The notes beneath the pieces are model-generated. The model saw only the letters and a program-made list of their open reading frames with translations. It was not told the origin of the DNA and did no database searches. Below are positions 7,040 to 13,929 of a stretch of 13,929 nt of DNA, in pieces; within the stretch, counting starts at the first letter, position 1, and the number at the start of each line of letters is the position of its first letter. The translations under genes and the position numbers were made by a program. Where the stretch lies: assembly GCA_927798505.1 (NCBI GenBank), contig CAKMNE010000022.1, positions 1-13,929 of the forward strand. The letters run 5' to 3'. Source of the DNA: an uncultured Bacteroidales bacterium. Lineage in GTDB: Bacteria; Bacteroidota; Bacteroidia; Bacteroidales; UBA932.

Positions 7040-8302
7040 ATGGAAAAAGAACCAGTTGTAACACTTATTGACGCCTTCAAGGTGTTCAAGGAGGAAAAAA
7101 GCATTGACCGCCCGGTGATGATGGGTGTGCTCAAGGATGTTTTCCTTACCCAGATAGCCAAGACTTACGGCTCGTCTGACAACTTCGACGTGATTGTGAA
7201 CGTCGATAAGGGAACCTGCGAAATCTATCAGAACTTCGAGATTGTCGAGCAGGTGGAGAATCCCAACACCGAGATGACTCTCGAGCAGGTCAAGGCCGAA
7301 AGCGGAGATGATGACTATGAAATCGGGGACCAGTACACCAAGCAGATCAAGCTTGAGTCCTTCGGGCGCCGTGGAATACTCAACATACGCCAGAATCTTG
7401 CGGGTCGCATTATGGACATCGAGAAGGCAAATGTTTACAAGAAGTACTCAGAGAAGGTCGGTCAAATCTTCACCGGTGAGATTTATCAGACCTGGAGCAA
7501 GGAGGTGCTCATCCTCGATGAGGACGGCAATGAGCTGCATATCCCTAAGAATGAGCAGATTCCGGGCGAGCGCTTCAAAAAGAACGACACTGTCCGCGCA
7601 ATCATCAAGAGCGTGGAGATGCGCAACAACACTACTCCGTACATTATCCTGAGCAGAACCTCGCCGGATTTCCTCGGAAAGCTTTTCGAGCAGGAAGTGC
7701 CGGAAATTGCGGAAGGACTCATCACCGTGCACAAGGTGGTGCGCATCCCTGGAGAGAGGGCAAAGGTCGCAGTGGAATCCTATGATGACCGCGTGGATCC
7801 TGTAGGAGCCTGCATAGGAGTCAAGGGAGGCCGCATCATGGGCATTGTCCGTGAGCTCCACAACGAGAACATCGACGTGATTCCTTGGTCACAGAACCCG
7901 CAGTTGCTGATTCAGCGTGCCCTTATGCCTGCAAAGGTCTCATCCATCGATATGGGCTCAGGTCCTGATGACAAGGTGAAAGTCTATATGGAACCGGACG
8001 AAGTCCGCAAGGGAATCGGTCGCGGAGGCTGCAACATCGCCCTCGCAGGTATGCTTGTTGACCGCCAGATTGAAGTATGGCGCGATCTTCCTAAGGGAGC
8101 TGAGGAGGATGAGGATGTCGCACTCGACGAGTTCTCTGATGTTATTGACCAGTGGGTTATCGACAGGCTCAAGCATATCGGTTGCGATACAGCCAAGGAT
8201 GTGCTTGCATTCACTCAGGAAGATGTTGCCAAGAGGGCTGACCTCGAAGATGAAACAGTCGAGGAGGTATTCAACATACTCAAGGCCGAGTTTGAAGATT
8301 AA
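7040..8302 (+). CDS. nusA: Transcription termination/antitermination factor NusA
   Basis: RNA polymerase-binding elongation factor that influences pausing, intrinsic termination and antitermination. The protein is 420 residues. The N-terminal RNAP-binding domain covers about 1-130 and ends in the typical [20 protein letters not shown] stretch. An S1 domain follows at about 135-205. KH1 has [11 protein letters not shown] (256-266) and KH2 has [13 protein letters not shown] (325-337). A single acidic C-terminal helical region (about 355-418) with a helix-hairpin-helix-like repeat ends the chain, compared with two such repeats in E. coli (495 residues). It lies 20 nt after rimP and 20 nt before infB. 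The leader hairpin upstream of rimP is a possible target for NusA autoregulation, which is inference. Confidence 0.97.
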   Translation: MEKEPVVTLIDAFKVFKEEKSIDRPVMMGVLKDVFLTQIAKTYGSSDNFDVIVNVDKGTCEIYQNFEIVEQVENPNTEMTLEQVKAESGDDDYEIGDQYTKQIKLESFGRRGILNIRQNLAGRIMDIEKANVYKKYSEKVGQIFTGEIYQTWSKEVLILDEDGNELHIPKNEQIPGERFKKNDTVRAIIKSVEMRNNTTPYIILSRTSPDFLGKLFEQEVPEIAEGLITVHKVVRIPGERAKVAVESYDDRVDPVGACIGVKGGRIMGIVRELHNENIDVIPWSQNPQLLIQRALMPAKVSSIDMGSGPDDKVKVYMEPDEVRKGIGRGGCNIALAGMLVDRQIEVWRDLPKGAEEDEDVALDEFSDVIDQWVIDRLKHIGCDTAKDVLAFTQEDVAKRADLEDETVEEVFNILKAEFED

Positions 8303-8322
8303 TAAAACTAAAGGGGTTATAT

Positions 8323-11076
8323 ATGGCAGAAATCAGACTTAACAAAATAATGAGGCAGTTCAACATCGGCCTGTCCAACCTTGTGGAATTCCTGCAGGGC
8401 AAGGGGGTTGAGGTTGACGCCAATCCAAACGCCAAGGTGTCGGAAGACCTGATGCCTGATATCGAGAAGGCATTCGGCAAGGATCTCGAGGCGAAAAAGG
8501 CGGCCGAACAGGTTGATATCAAGATTTCCGAGATACTGGAGAAGAGCGGTAAGAAGAAGAAAGAGGAATTCGAAGAAGAACCTGAGCAGATAATTACCAT
8601 CAAGAGCAATACCTTTATCAACGACAAGAAGGTTGAACCTCAGCCACAGCCACAGCCGGAACCTGAGCCAGTGGTGGAACCTGAACCCGTGGTGGAACCG
8701 GAGCCGGTAGCTGAGCCGGAACCTGTAGTGGAGCCGCAGCCGGTGGTTGAACCTGAGCCTGTGGTGGAGCCGGAACCTCAGCCGGAGCCACAGCCGGAGC
8801 CTCAGCCGGAACCTCAGCCCGAGCCGGTGGCTGAGCCGCAGCCGGAACCTGTGTCCGAGCCTGAACCTGTACCTGTAGAAAAGAAAGAGGAGCCAGCTCC
8901 AACCCCGGCTGGCCAGACTTCTCCTCTCAAGGTTGTGGGAAAGATCGACCTCAGTCAGTTCGACCGCAAGCCTGCAAAGAAGCATGAGCGCATCAACAAG
9001 CAGAAAGTGGATCTTGCGCAGGCTGGCAAGAATGCATCCAACAACCGTGCAACAAATGCACGCAAGAACGAGCCTGCACAGGCTTCCGGAGGCAAGAAGA
9101 ACCGCCGCGACCGTGGTGGAAAAGACAATGCCGCCTTCCGCCCTGCCCTTACTGAGGCTCAGCAGGAGGAGATGCAGAAGCAGATTCAGAAGCAGGTCAA
9201 GGAGACCTATGCCAAGATGAATGAAAACAAGAAGAATAACTTCGGTGCCAAGTACCGCAAGGAGAAGAGGGAAGCGGCTGCTCTCAAGTCACAGGACGAG
9301 ATGATGCAGCAGGCGGCGGAGAACAAGGTCCTCAAAGTGACCGAGTTCGTAACCGTCAACGACCTTGCTACCCTTATGAACAACACTCCTGTGGTGAAGG
9401 TTATCGGAGCTTGTATGAGTCTTGGCCTTATGGTTTCCATCAACCAGCGCCTCGACGCCGAGACCCTCGTGCTTGTGGCAGAGGAGTTCGGATACAAGGT
9501 TGAATTTGTCACCGCTGAGATTACCGAGGAACTTGAGGAGCAGGCAGACCGCGAGGAGGATCTCGTAACCCGTCCGCCGATTATCACAGTGATGGGCCAT
9601 GTTGACCACGGTAAGACCTCCCTTCTCGACTATATCCGCAAATCAAATGTGATTGCCGGTGAGGCTGGAGGTATTACCCAGCATATCGGTGCCTACAATG
9701 TTACCCTTGAGAACGGTCGTCGCATCACCTTCCTCGACACCCCTGGCCACGAGGCCTTCACCGCAATGCGTGCCCGTGGAGCCCAGCTGACGGACCTTGC
9801 GATCATCATTATCGCAGCCGATGACGCTGTGATGCCACAGACCACGGAAGCAATCAACCACGCTATGGCCGCAAATGTGCCTATGGTATTTGCAATTAAC
9901 AAGATAGATAAGCCGGGCGCAAATCCTGACACTATACGTCGCCAGCTCTCAGAGATGAACATACTCGTGGAGGACTGGGGAGGAAAGTACCAGTGCCAGG
10001 AAATTTCAGCAAAGAAGGGAATAGGAGTTGAGGAACTCCTTGAAAAGGTGCTTCTCGAGACCGACCTTCTCGATCTGAAGGCAAATCCGAACAAGCTTGC
10101 CAGCGGTGCCGTCATCGAGTCTTCCCTCGACAAGGGCCGCGGCTATCTTGCTACCATACTTGTACAGCAGGGTACTCTGCATGTCGGTGACTGCATCCTT
10201 TGCGGAAGCAATTACGGCCGCGTAAAGTCAATGTTCAACGAACGTGGACAGAAAGTTACGGAGGCCGGTCCTTCCACTCCTGTATCCATTCTCGGACTCA
10301 ACGGTGCTCCTGCGGCAGGTGAGAAGTTCAATGTGCTTGCAGACGAAAGGGAGGCAAAATCCATCGCCAACAAGCGAGAACAGCTTATCCGAATCCAGGG
10401 CATCAAGACTCAGAAGCATATGACCCTTGAGGAAATTGGCCGCCGCATTGCAATCGGCAACTTCAAGGAACTCAATATCATTGTCAAAGGTGATGTGGAC
10501 GGTTCCGTTGAGGCTCTCTCCGATTCGCTCATCAAGCTTTCTACCGAGGAGGTTAAGGTCAATGTAATCCACAAGGCTGTCGGAGGAATATCCGAGTCTG
10601 ATATCCTGCTCGCCCAGGCTTCCGATGCCGTGATAGTCGGTTTCCAGGTGCGTCCGTCCGTGGATGCCCGCCGTGCCGCCGAGAAGGAAGGCATCGAAAT
10701 CCGCCTCTACTCTGTCATCTACGACTGTATCAACGATGTCAAGGACGGTATCGAGGGTATGCTGGAACCGGAGAAGAAGGAGGAGGTTATCGCAACCGCC
10801 GAGGTTAAGCAGACCTTCAAGATATCCAAGGTCGGTACCATTGCCGGTTGCGTCATCCGCGACGGCAAGATGGTGCAGAAGTCCAAGGTTCGTCTGATCC
10901 GCGACGGTATTGTGATTTACACCGGGGAACTTGCTTCCCTGCAAATCGGTAAGGATGCCGTGAAGGAGGTTGCGGCCGGCCGTGACTGCGGTATGTCAAT
11001 AGCCGGTTACAATGACATCAAGGAAGGCGATATTATCGAGGCCTTTACTATAGTGGAAATCAAGAGATCTCTCTAG
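8323..11076 (+). CDS. infB: Translation initiation factor IF-2
   Basis: GTPase that brings fMet-tRNA to the 30S subunit and promotes subunit joining. The protein is 917 residues. Residues 1-55 are the small N-terminal IF2_N-like domain. Residues 105-185 are a Pro-Glu repeat ([10 protein letters not shown] units), followed by a basic Ala/Asn/Lys-rich linker to about 330 and a second IF2_N domain at about 335-400. The G domain shows G1 GHVDHGKT (425-432), G2 [10 protein letters not shown] (449-458), G3 DTPGHE (472-477), G4 NKID (526-529) and G5 SAKKG (562-566). The C-terminal domains, including the fMet-tRNA-binding barrel, extend to the end. It is the last gene of the rimP operon, and its stop codon overlaps the stop of convergent tadA. 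Confidence 0.98.
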   Translation: MAEIRLNKIMRQFNIGLSNLVEFLQGKGVEVDANPNAKVSEDLMPDIEKAFGKDLEAKKAAEQVDIKISEILEKSGKKKKEEFEEEPEQIITIKSNTFINDKKVEPQPQPQPEPEPVVEPEPVVEPEPVAEPEPVVEPQPVVEPEPVVEPEPQPEPQPEPQPEPQPEPVAEPQPEPVSEPEPVPVEKKEEPAPTPAGQTSPLKVVGKIDLSQFDRKPAKKHERINKQKVDLAQAGKNASNNRATNARKNEPAQASGGKKNRRDRGGKDNAAFRPALTEAQQEEMQKQIQKQVKETYAKMNENKKNNFGAKYRKEKREAAALKSQDEMMQQAAENKVLKVTEFVTVNDLATLMNNTPVVKVIGACMSLGLMVSINQRLDAETLVLVAEEFGYKVEFVTAEITEELEEQADREEDLVTRPPIITVMGHVDHGKTSLLDYIRKSNVIAGEAGGITQHIGAYNVTLENGRRITFLDTPGHEAFTAMRARGAQLTDLAIIIIAADDAVMPQTTEAINHAMAANVPMVFAINKIDKPGANPDTIRRQLSEMNILVEDWGGKYQCQEISAKKGIGVEELLEKVLLETDLLDLKANPNKLASGAVIESSLDKGRGYLATILVQQGTLHVGDCILCGSNYGRVKSMFNERGQKVTEAGPSTPVSILGLNGAPAAGEKFNVLADEREAKSIANKREQLIRIQGIKTQKHMTLEEIGRRIAIGNFKELNIIVKGDVDGSVEALSDSLIKLSTEEVKVNVIHKAVGGISESDILLAQASDAVIVGFQVRPSVDARRAAEKEGIEIRLYSVIYDCINDVKDGIEGMLEPEKKEEVIATAEVKQTFKISKVGTIAGCVIRDGKMVQKSKVRLIRDGIVIYTGELASLQIGKDAVKEVAAGRDCGMSIAGYNDIKEGDIIEAFTIVEIKRSL
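8635..8877 (+). repeat. Pro-Glu(-Gln/Val) coding repeat in infB
   Basis: About 240 bp of repetitive sequence encodes roughly 81 residues made of [12 protein letters not shown] and QPEP units (IF-2 residues 105-185). The first half is mostly VVEPEP, the second mostly QPEPQPEP. All units are multiples of two residues and remain in frame. The long antisense open frame here is a consequence of the repeat. Confidence 0.9.
11073..11076. other. Shared palindromic CTAG carrying both stop codons of infB and tadA
   Basis: The plus-strand TAG at 11074-11076 ends infB. The same tetranucleotide read on the minus strand gives TAG at 11075-11073, which ends tadA. The two convergent genes overlap by these four bases, so there is no room for a terminator between them, and each transcript must run antisense into its neighbour or end inside it. 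Confidence 0.9.
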
Positions 11077-11513
11077 ACTTTCCTTTTGGATGCAAAGAAA
11101 TCGGTAACAATTTCCGAGCATTCCTGAGCAATTACCCCTTTTCTGACTTCCGTCTTCGGATGGAGCAGGGAAGGGGTGAATTGTGAATAGCCCCTCTTGG
11201 GGTCGTCGGCACCATAGACTATAGTCCCTATCTGCGCCCAGGCGAGGGCCGCTGCGCACATGGGGCAAGGCTCAACGCTTACATATATGGTGCAGTCCTG
11301 AAGATACTTCCCGCCAAGGGCCTCTGTGGCCGCGGTAAGCGCAATCATTTCGGCGTGAGCCGTGGGGTCGCACAGGCGCTCTGTCATATTATGCCCTTTG
11401 GCAATAATCCGGCCCCTGCACGCAATGACCGCCCCTATTGGCACTTCGCCTTCTTCTCTTGCTGCGCGCGCCTCCCTGAGCGCCTCGCGCATCATCTGCT
11501 CGTCCTGTTCCAT
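11073..11513 (-). CDS. tadA: tRNA-specific adenosine deaminase (TadA-like)
   Basis: Zinc-dependent deaminase that converts A34 to inosine in tRNA-Arg(ACG), allowing wobble decoding. The protein has 146 residues from the ATG at 11513. An upstream in-frame GTG at 11555 would add 14 unlikely residues and is not chosen. The zinc site is H53 with catalytic E55 in TAHAEM, plus C83 and C86 in [19 protein letters not shown] (22-30), GHNMTE (40-45) and [17 protein letters not shown] (92-108) are typical of TadA rather than cytidine or guanine deaminases. A nucleoside deaminase of the same fold cannot be fully excluded. It diverges from recX (95 nt between start codons), and its stop overlaps that of infB. 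Confidence 0.9.
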   Translation of the reverse strand: MEQDEQMMREALREARAAREEGEVPIGAVIACRGRIIAKGHNMTERLCDPTAHAEMIALTAATEALGGKYLQDCTIYVSVEPCPMCAAALAWAQIGTIVYGADDPKRGYSQFTPSLLHPKTEVRKGVIAQECSEIVTDFFASKRKV

Positions 11514-11593
11514 AAATAGTTCGTTATTCAGCTGCGAATGTAGTAAAAGTATCACTCCCGGACAAACGAAAAACAGATGTCGAAGATATTTCC

Positions 11594-11601
11594 TAAATTT
11601 G
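11594..11601 (+). promoter_or_regulatory. Putative recX promoter (-7 element TAAATTTG)
   Basis: An exact TAnnTTTG box ends only 7 nt before the recX ATG at 11609. If transcription starts 5-7 nt after the box, as expected, the mRNA would begin at or within a few bases of the start codon. No clear -33 TTG is seen at 19-21 nt. Confidence 0.55.
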
Positions 11602-11608
11602 TGGAGCT

Positions 11609-12085
11609 ATGGATGAAGTTCAGAAAAAGATACTGTCAAGACTGCAGACTCTCTGTGCAAAGCAGGAGTGCTGCACCAAGGATTTGCTTGGGAAGGCTCA
11701 GAAGGCGCTTGCCTCAAGGGAGGGCTATATTGCGGCTCCTGAGGCTGCACAGCAGATTGTTGCCTCGCTGGTGGAGGATGGCTATGCCGATGACAGACGC
11801 TATTCTGCGGCTTTTGCCCGTGAAAAGTCTTCCATCACCGGCTGGGGACCTGTTAAAATCCGCATGGCCCTGGCGGCAAAGGGTATTTCCAGGGAAATTG
11901 CCGACGAGGCTCTTCAGGAGATTGACAGTGAGAGAGCCGATGCCAAGCTTGAGAAAATGCTGCGCAGCAAATGGCGCAGCCTCTGCGATGACCCGCAGGG
12001 CCGGCTGAAACTCATCCGTTTCGCCCTTTCCAGGGGCTACGACTATTCCGGCATACAGTCTTTAATTGAAGAAATAACACATTAA
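11609..12085 (+). CDS. recX: Regulatory protein RecX
   Basis: RecX binds RecA filaments and limits recombinase activity. The protein is 158 residues, the usual length for the family. It is all-helical, with three-helix repeats: ILSRLQTLCAKQECCTKDLL at 8-27, then IVASLVEDGYADDRRYSAAFAREK (50-73) with the conserved family pattern, GWGPVKIRMALAAKGISREIADEAL (78-102), and a last repeat RLKLIRFALSRGYDYSGI (132-149). It is a single-gene transcript as far as can be seen: divergent from tadA and ending 8 nt from the convergent PAP2 gene. recA is not in the window. The ATG at 11609 is the only sensible start and lies almost on the predicted transcription start. Confidence 0.92.
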   Translation: MDEVQKKILSRLQTLCAKQECCTKDLLGKAQKALASREGYIAAPEAAQQIVASLVEDGYADDRRYSAAFAREKSSITGWGPVKIRMALAAKGISREIADEALQEIDSERADAKLEKMLRSKWRSLCDDPQGRLKLIRFALSRGYDYSGIQSLIEEITH

Positions 12086-12093
12086 ACAGTGTC

Positions 12094-12690
12094 TTAAAAC
12101 CTTATCGCCACACTGGCGCAGAGGGCTCCTGATGCAGGGTCGTGGGTGGGCGCAAGGCTTAGTGATTCGCCGCAGCGCTTAAGCCCCCAGGATTCCAGCA
12201 GTTCCCATACGGGTTCCTCCAGTGCCCGGGCAATAAACACACTCGCAACTCCTATTGTGGCTCCTGCCACAGTGTCCCACCACCAGTGGCGCTGGTGTTG
12301 AACCCGCATGGCAGCGACGTATATGCCGCAGGCGTAAAAAGCGCTTCCCGGCCCGTTGCCATAGTCGGAGCGTATCAACTCCGCACCGGTAAAGGCTGCG
12401 GCTGTATGCGCCGAAGGAAAGGAATTCATGCGGCTGCCGTCCGGCCGCTCTTCCCTGATGAGGGACTTGAGGGTATAGCAGATTACTGTCTGGGTGCCAT
12501 ATGCCAAAGTGGCTGTCACAGCCCTTTCGGCAAAACTGCTTTCGCATTTCAGGCCAAGCTCCGCAGCTCCCAGATGAAATGCCACGGGAGTAAACTGCAT
12601 CCAGGTCTCGGGATAGCTGAATTCATGGCTCTGAGCCCTTCCAAACAGGGGCAGGAAGCAGAGCGCGAGCAATAGAAGAACTTTTTTCAT
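12094..12690 (-). CDS. PAP2-family phosphatase, exported
   Basis: Type 2 phosphatidic acid phosphatase superfamily member of 198 residues. A signal peptide (MKKVLLLLALCFLPLFGRAQ) places it in or beyond the inner membrane, probably periplasmic. All three catalytic motifs are visible: K75 to P83 (KSLIREERP), PSAH at 92-95, and R129-x5-H135-x3-D139 (RVQHQRHWWWD). Hydrophobic stretches around 57-75, 117-128 and 140-156 may contact or span the membrane. The last 25 residues read like short beta strands and end in AIRF, as outer-membrane proteins do. Relatives dephosphorylate undecaprenyl pyrophosphate, lipid A or other lipid phosphates, and the substrate here cannot be told. Its ATG overlaps the rfbD stop (ATGA), so it is translationally coupled to rfbD. 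Confidence 0.88.
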   Translation of the reverse strand: MKKVLLLLALCFLPLFGRAQSHEFSYPETWMQFTPVAFHLGAAELGLKCESSFAERAVTATLAYGTQTVICYTLKSLIREERPDGSRMNSFPSAHTAAAFTGAELIRSDYGNGPGSAFYACGIYVAAMRVQHQRHWWWDTVAGATIGVASVFIARALEEPVWELLESWGLKRCGESLSLAPTHDPASGALCASVAIRF

Positions 12691-13571
12691 AGGCCGTCAT
12701 CCATCCTGTCAATGCATCGCGCAAGCGAATCGCGCCAATACGGAATCTCCAGCCTGTAGGCCCGCTTGATGGCACTCTTGTCTAGCACGGAGTAATGAGG
12801 GCGGCGGGCTTTTGTAGGGTATTCACCTGTAAGACAAGGGACTACGCGGCAATCATAGCCGGAGAGTTCCCTGATGGCCTGGGCAAAATCGTACCAGCTT
12901 ACGGCACCTTCATCCGAATAATGGTAGATGGTATTTCCTTCGATGCGCGGTCCATGTATTATATGCATCAAGGCATCAGCCAGGTCAGCGGCATAGGTAG
13001 GACAGCCCAGCTGGTCATAGACCACCTTGAGCTCGCGTCCGCTGCGCATCAGGCTGCGCATGGTCTTGACGAAGTTGCGCCCGTAAGGCGAATAGAGCCA
13101 GGAGGTGCGCACGATTACACTGCGGCAAGCTGACTTCTGGAGCGCCTTCTCGCCGGCAAGCTTGGTGCTGCCGTAGACGCCCTTGGGCGCAGGTACGGCG
13201 TCCTCGCGTATGGGGAGGTTGCCCTCGCCCGAAAAGACGTAGTCTGTGGAGATATGGATTAGCGCGGCATCTCTGGATGCGGCGGCTCCGGCGAGGTTCT
13301 CGACCGCCTGATGATTCAGGAGCATGGCCATATCTATCTCACTCTCAGCCCTTTCCACGTCAGTGTAGGCTGCACAGTTAACGATGATGTCAACCTTCTC
13401 GGACTCGGCAATGATGTCTATTGACGCCCTGTCGCTTATGTCCAGATACACAGTTTCCACTCCCGGAAGACTGTTGATGTCCGTGAAAATAAAATGATGT
13501 GGGCTGTCGAGGGCAAGCCTTCGGAGTTCTGTCCCCAACTGACCGTTGGAGCCTGTGACCAAGACGTTCAT
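12687..13571 (-). CDS. rfbD: dTDP-4-dehydrorhamnose reductase (RfbD/RmlD)
   Basis: Last step of dTDP-L-rhamnose synthesis: NAD(P)H-dependent reduction of dTDP-4-dehydro-L-rhamnose, a precursor for surface polysaccharides. The protein is 294 residues from the ATG at 13571. A further upstream start at 13592 would add seven residues before the Rossmann strand and is less likely. The extended SDR features are present: TGSNGQLG nucleotide-binding loop (6-13), CAAYTDVERAE (66-76), STDYVFSG (108-115), the catalytic Y133 and K137 in YGSTK, and the C-terminal ARRPHYSVLDK signature. rfbA, rfbB and rfbC are not next to it. It forms a two-gene unit with the PAP2 gene, overlapping by 4 nt, and diverges from rnhA. 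Confidence 0.95.
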   Translation of the reverse strand: MNVLVTGSNGQLGTELRRLALDSPHHFIFTDINSLPGVETVYLDISDRASIDIIAESEKVDIIVNCAAYTDVERAESEIDMAMLLNHQAVENLAGAAASRDAALIHISTDYVFSGEGNLPIREDAVPAPKGVYGSTKLAGEKALQKSACRSVIVRTSWLYSPYGRNFVKTMRSLMRSGRELKVVYDQLGCPTYAADLADALMHIIHGPRIEGNTIYHYSDEGAVSWYDFAQAIRELSGYDCRVVPCLTGEYPTKARRPHYSVLDKSAIKRAYRLEIPYWRDSLARCIDRMDDGL

Positions 13572-13589
13572 TTGCTGAAGTATTTTCCA

Positions 13590-13597
13590 CAAAAATA
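13590..13597 (-). promoter_or_regulatory. Putative rfbD promoter (-7 element TATTTTTG)
   Basis: Read on the minus strand this is TATTTTTG, an exact TAnnTTTG match. Transcription would start near 13585, about 14 nt before the rfbD ATG. Only 2 bp separate it from the rnhA -7 box on the other strand. No -33 TTG was found. Confidence 0.55.
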
Positions 13598-13599
13598 GT

Positions 13600-13607
13600 T
13601 AAATTTG
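13600..13607 (+). promoter_or_regulatory. Putative rnhA promoter (-7 element TAAATTTG)
   Basis: An exact TAnnTTTG box, identical in sequence to the one before recX, ends 5 nt before the rnhA ATG at 13613. The predicted transcript would start at the ATG or within a few bases of it. No TTG at the correct -33 spacing is seen. Confidence 0.55.
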
Positions 13608-13612
13608 CACAA

Positions 13613-13929
13613 ATGGACAGCAGACCTACAATTTATCTGTATACGGATGGTGCAGCGAGCGGAAATCCCGGCCCGGGAGGCTATGGAGTGGTGCTCAAAT
13701 GCGGCACTTTCGTGAAGGAAATCAGCGGAGGATTTGCAAAGACCACCAACAACAGGATGGAACTTCTTGCTGTGATTGTCGGCTTGGAGGCCATCAAGTG
13801 GGATAACGCCAGAGTCGAGGTCTGGAGTGACTCCAAGTACGTGGTCAATGCCATCACCGAAGGCTGGCTGGAGAAATGGATACTGAAAGACTGGAAGAAG
13901 GTCAAGAACCCTGACCTCTGGCAGCGTTT
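13613..13929 (+). CDS. rnhA: Ribonuclease HI, N-terminal part (runs off right edge)
   Basis: RNase HI cleaves the RNA strand of RNA-DNA hybrids, removing R-loops and primers. The window contains the first 105 codons. The catalytic acidic residues are visible: D12 in YTDGAASGNPGPGGYG, E50 in NNRMELLAVIVGLEAI and D73 in WSDSKYVVNAI. KWILKDWKKVKNPDLW (88-103) corresponds to the region of the basic handle. The last catalytic acid lies beyond the window. The N-terminus starts directly with the RNase H fold, so there is no hybrid-binding domain at this end. It diverges from rfbD across a 41-nt gap that holds both putative promoters. Confidence 0.95.
   Translation, partial: MDSRPTIYLYTDGAASGNPGPGGYGVVLKCGTFVKEISGGFAKTTNNRMELLAVIVGLEAIKWDNARVEVWSDSKYVVNAITEGWLEKWILKDWKKVKNPDLWQR

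Noticed and set aside
8317..8985. 222-codon antisense frame rich in Arg/Leu/Phe opposite infB
   Set aside because: It is the reverse complement of the Pro-Glu repeat. Its own repeats mirror the infB repeat and there is no independent coding evidence.
10228..10944. 238-codon antisense frame opposite the IF-2 C-terminal domains
   Set aside because: Shadow of infB. It lies wholly within a conserved coding region.
12105..12117. Short CGCCA-CAC-TGGCG inverted repeat near the recX/PAP2 ends as a terminator
   Set aside because: The stem is only 5 bp with a 3-nt loop, lies inside PAP2 coding sequence, and has no T tract on the plus strand after it.

Overview
This window looks like a chromosomal housekeeping segment from a Bacteroidota bacterium, probably of the order Bacteroidales, with fairly high GC for that group. 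Three things point there. The promoter-like elements match the Bacteroidota -7 consensus TAnnTTTG (five exact copies plus TATTTTTG on the minus strand), and most genes lack a Shine-Dalgarno sequence. The prolyl-tRNA synthetase is of the archaeal/eukaryotic-like type. The lpxD-lpxC-lpxA cluster, the WbqC-like protein, the OmpP1/FadL-type barrel and the NusA/IF-2 sequences resemble Bacteroidales proteins as I remember them. No database search was possible, so genus is not assigned. I see no mobile elements, CRISPR arrays, tRNA or rRNA genes.

Layout. Positions 1-730 (minus) hold the 5' part of proS, which runs off the left edge. From 845 to 6656 (plus) lies an envelope block: a Trp/Tyr- and Ser-rich lipoprotein, an OmpP1/FadL-family outer-membrane barrel, lpxD, a stand-alone lpxC, lpxA and a WbqC-like gene. 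Gaps inside this block are 2-39 nt, with an extra promoter before lpxC. A promoter and a terminator-like hairpin at 6648-6726 then lead into the translation/transcription operon rimP-nusA-infB (6747-11076). infB meets the convergent tadA tail to tail on one shared CTAG. recX (plus) diverges from tadA and ends 8 nt from a convergent PAP2 phosphatase gene. That gene overlaps the upstream rfbD by 4 nt (minus). rfbD diverges from rnhA, which runs off the right edge.

How the genes work together. LpxA, LpxC and LpxD catalyse the first three steps of lipid A synthesis (O-acylation, deacetylation, N-acylation of UDP-GlcNAc derivatives). The barrel, the lipoprotein and perhaps the WbqC-like protein also belong to envelope or surface-glycan biology. 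RimP (30S maturation), NusA (transcription elongation/termination) and IF-2 (initiation) form the classical nusA operon. RfbD makes dTDP-L-rhamnose, and the PAP2 protein may act on a periplasmic lipid phosphate.

The most unusual points are these: an LpxC with no FabZ domain fused to it, whereas typical Bacteroides have an LpxC-FabZ fusion; a 90-residue RimP that has only the N-terminal domain; a terminator-like hairpin placed directly after the rimP promoter; and promoter elements so close to the recX and rnhA start codons that their mRNAs should be leaderless or nearly so. I found no convincing undescribed multi-gene system.
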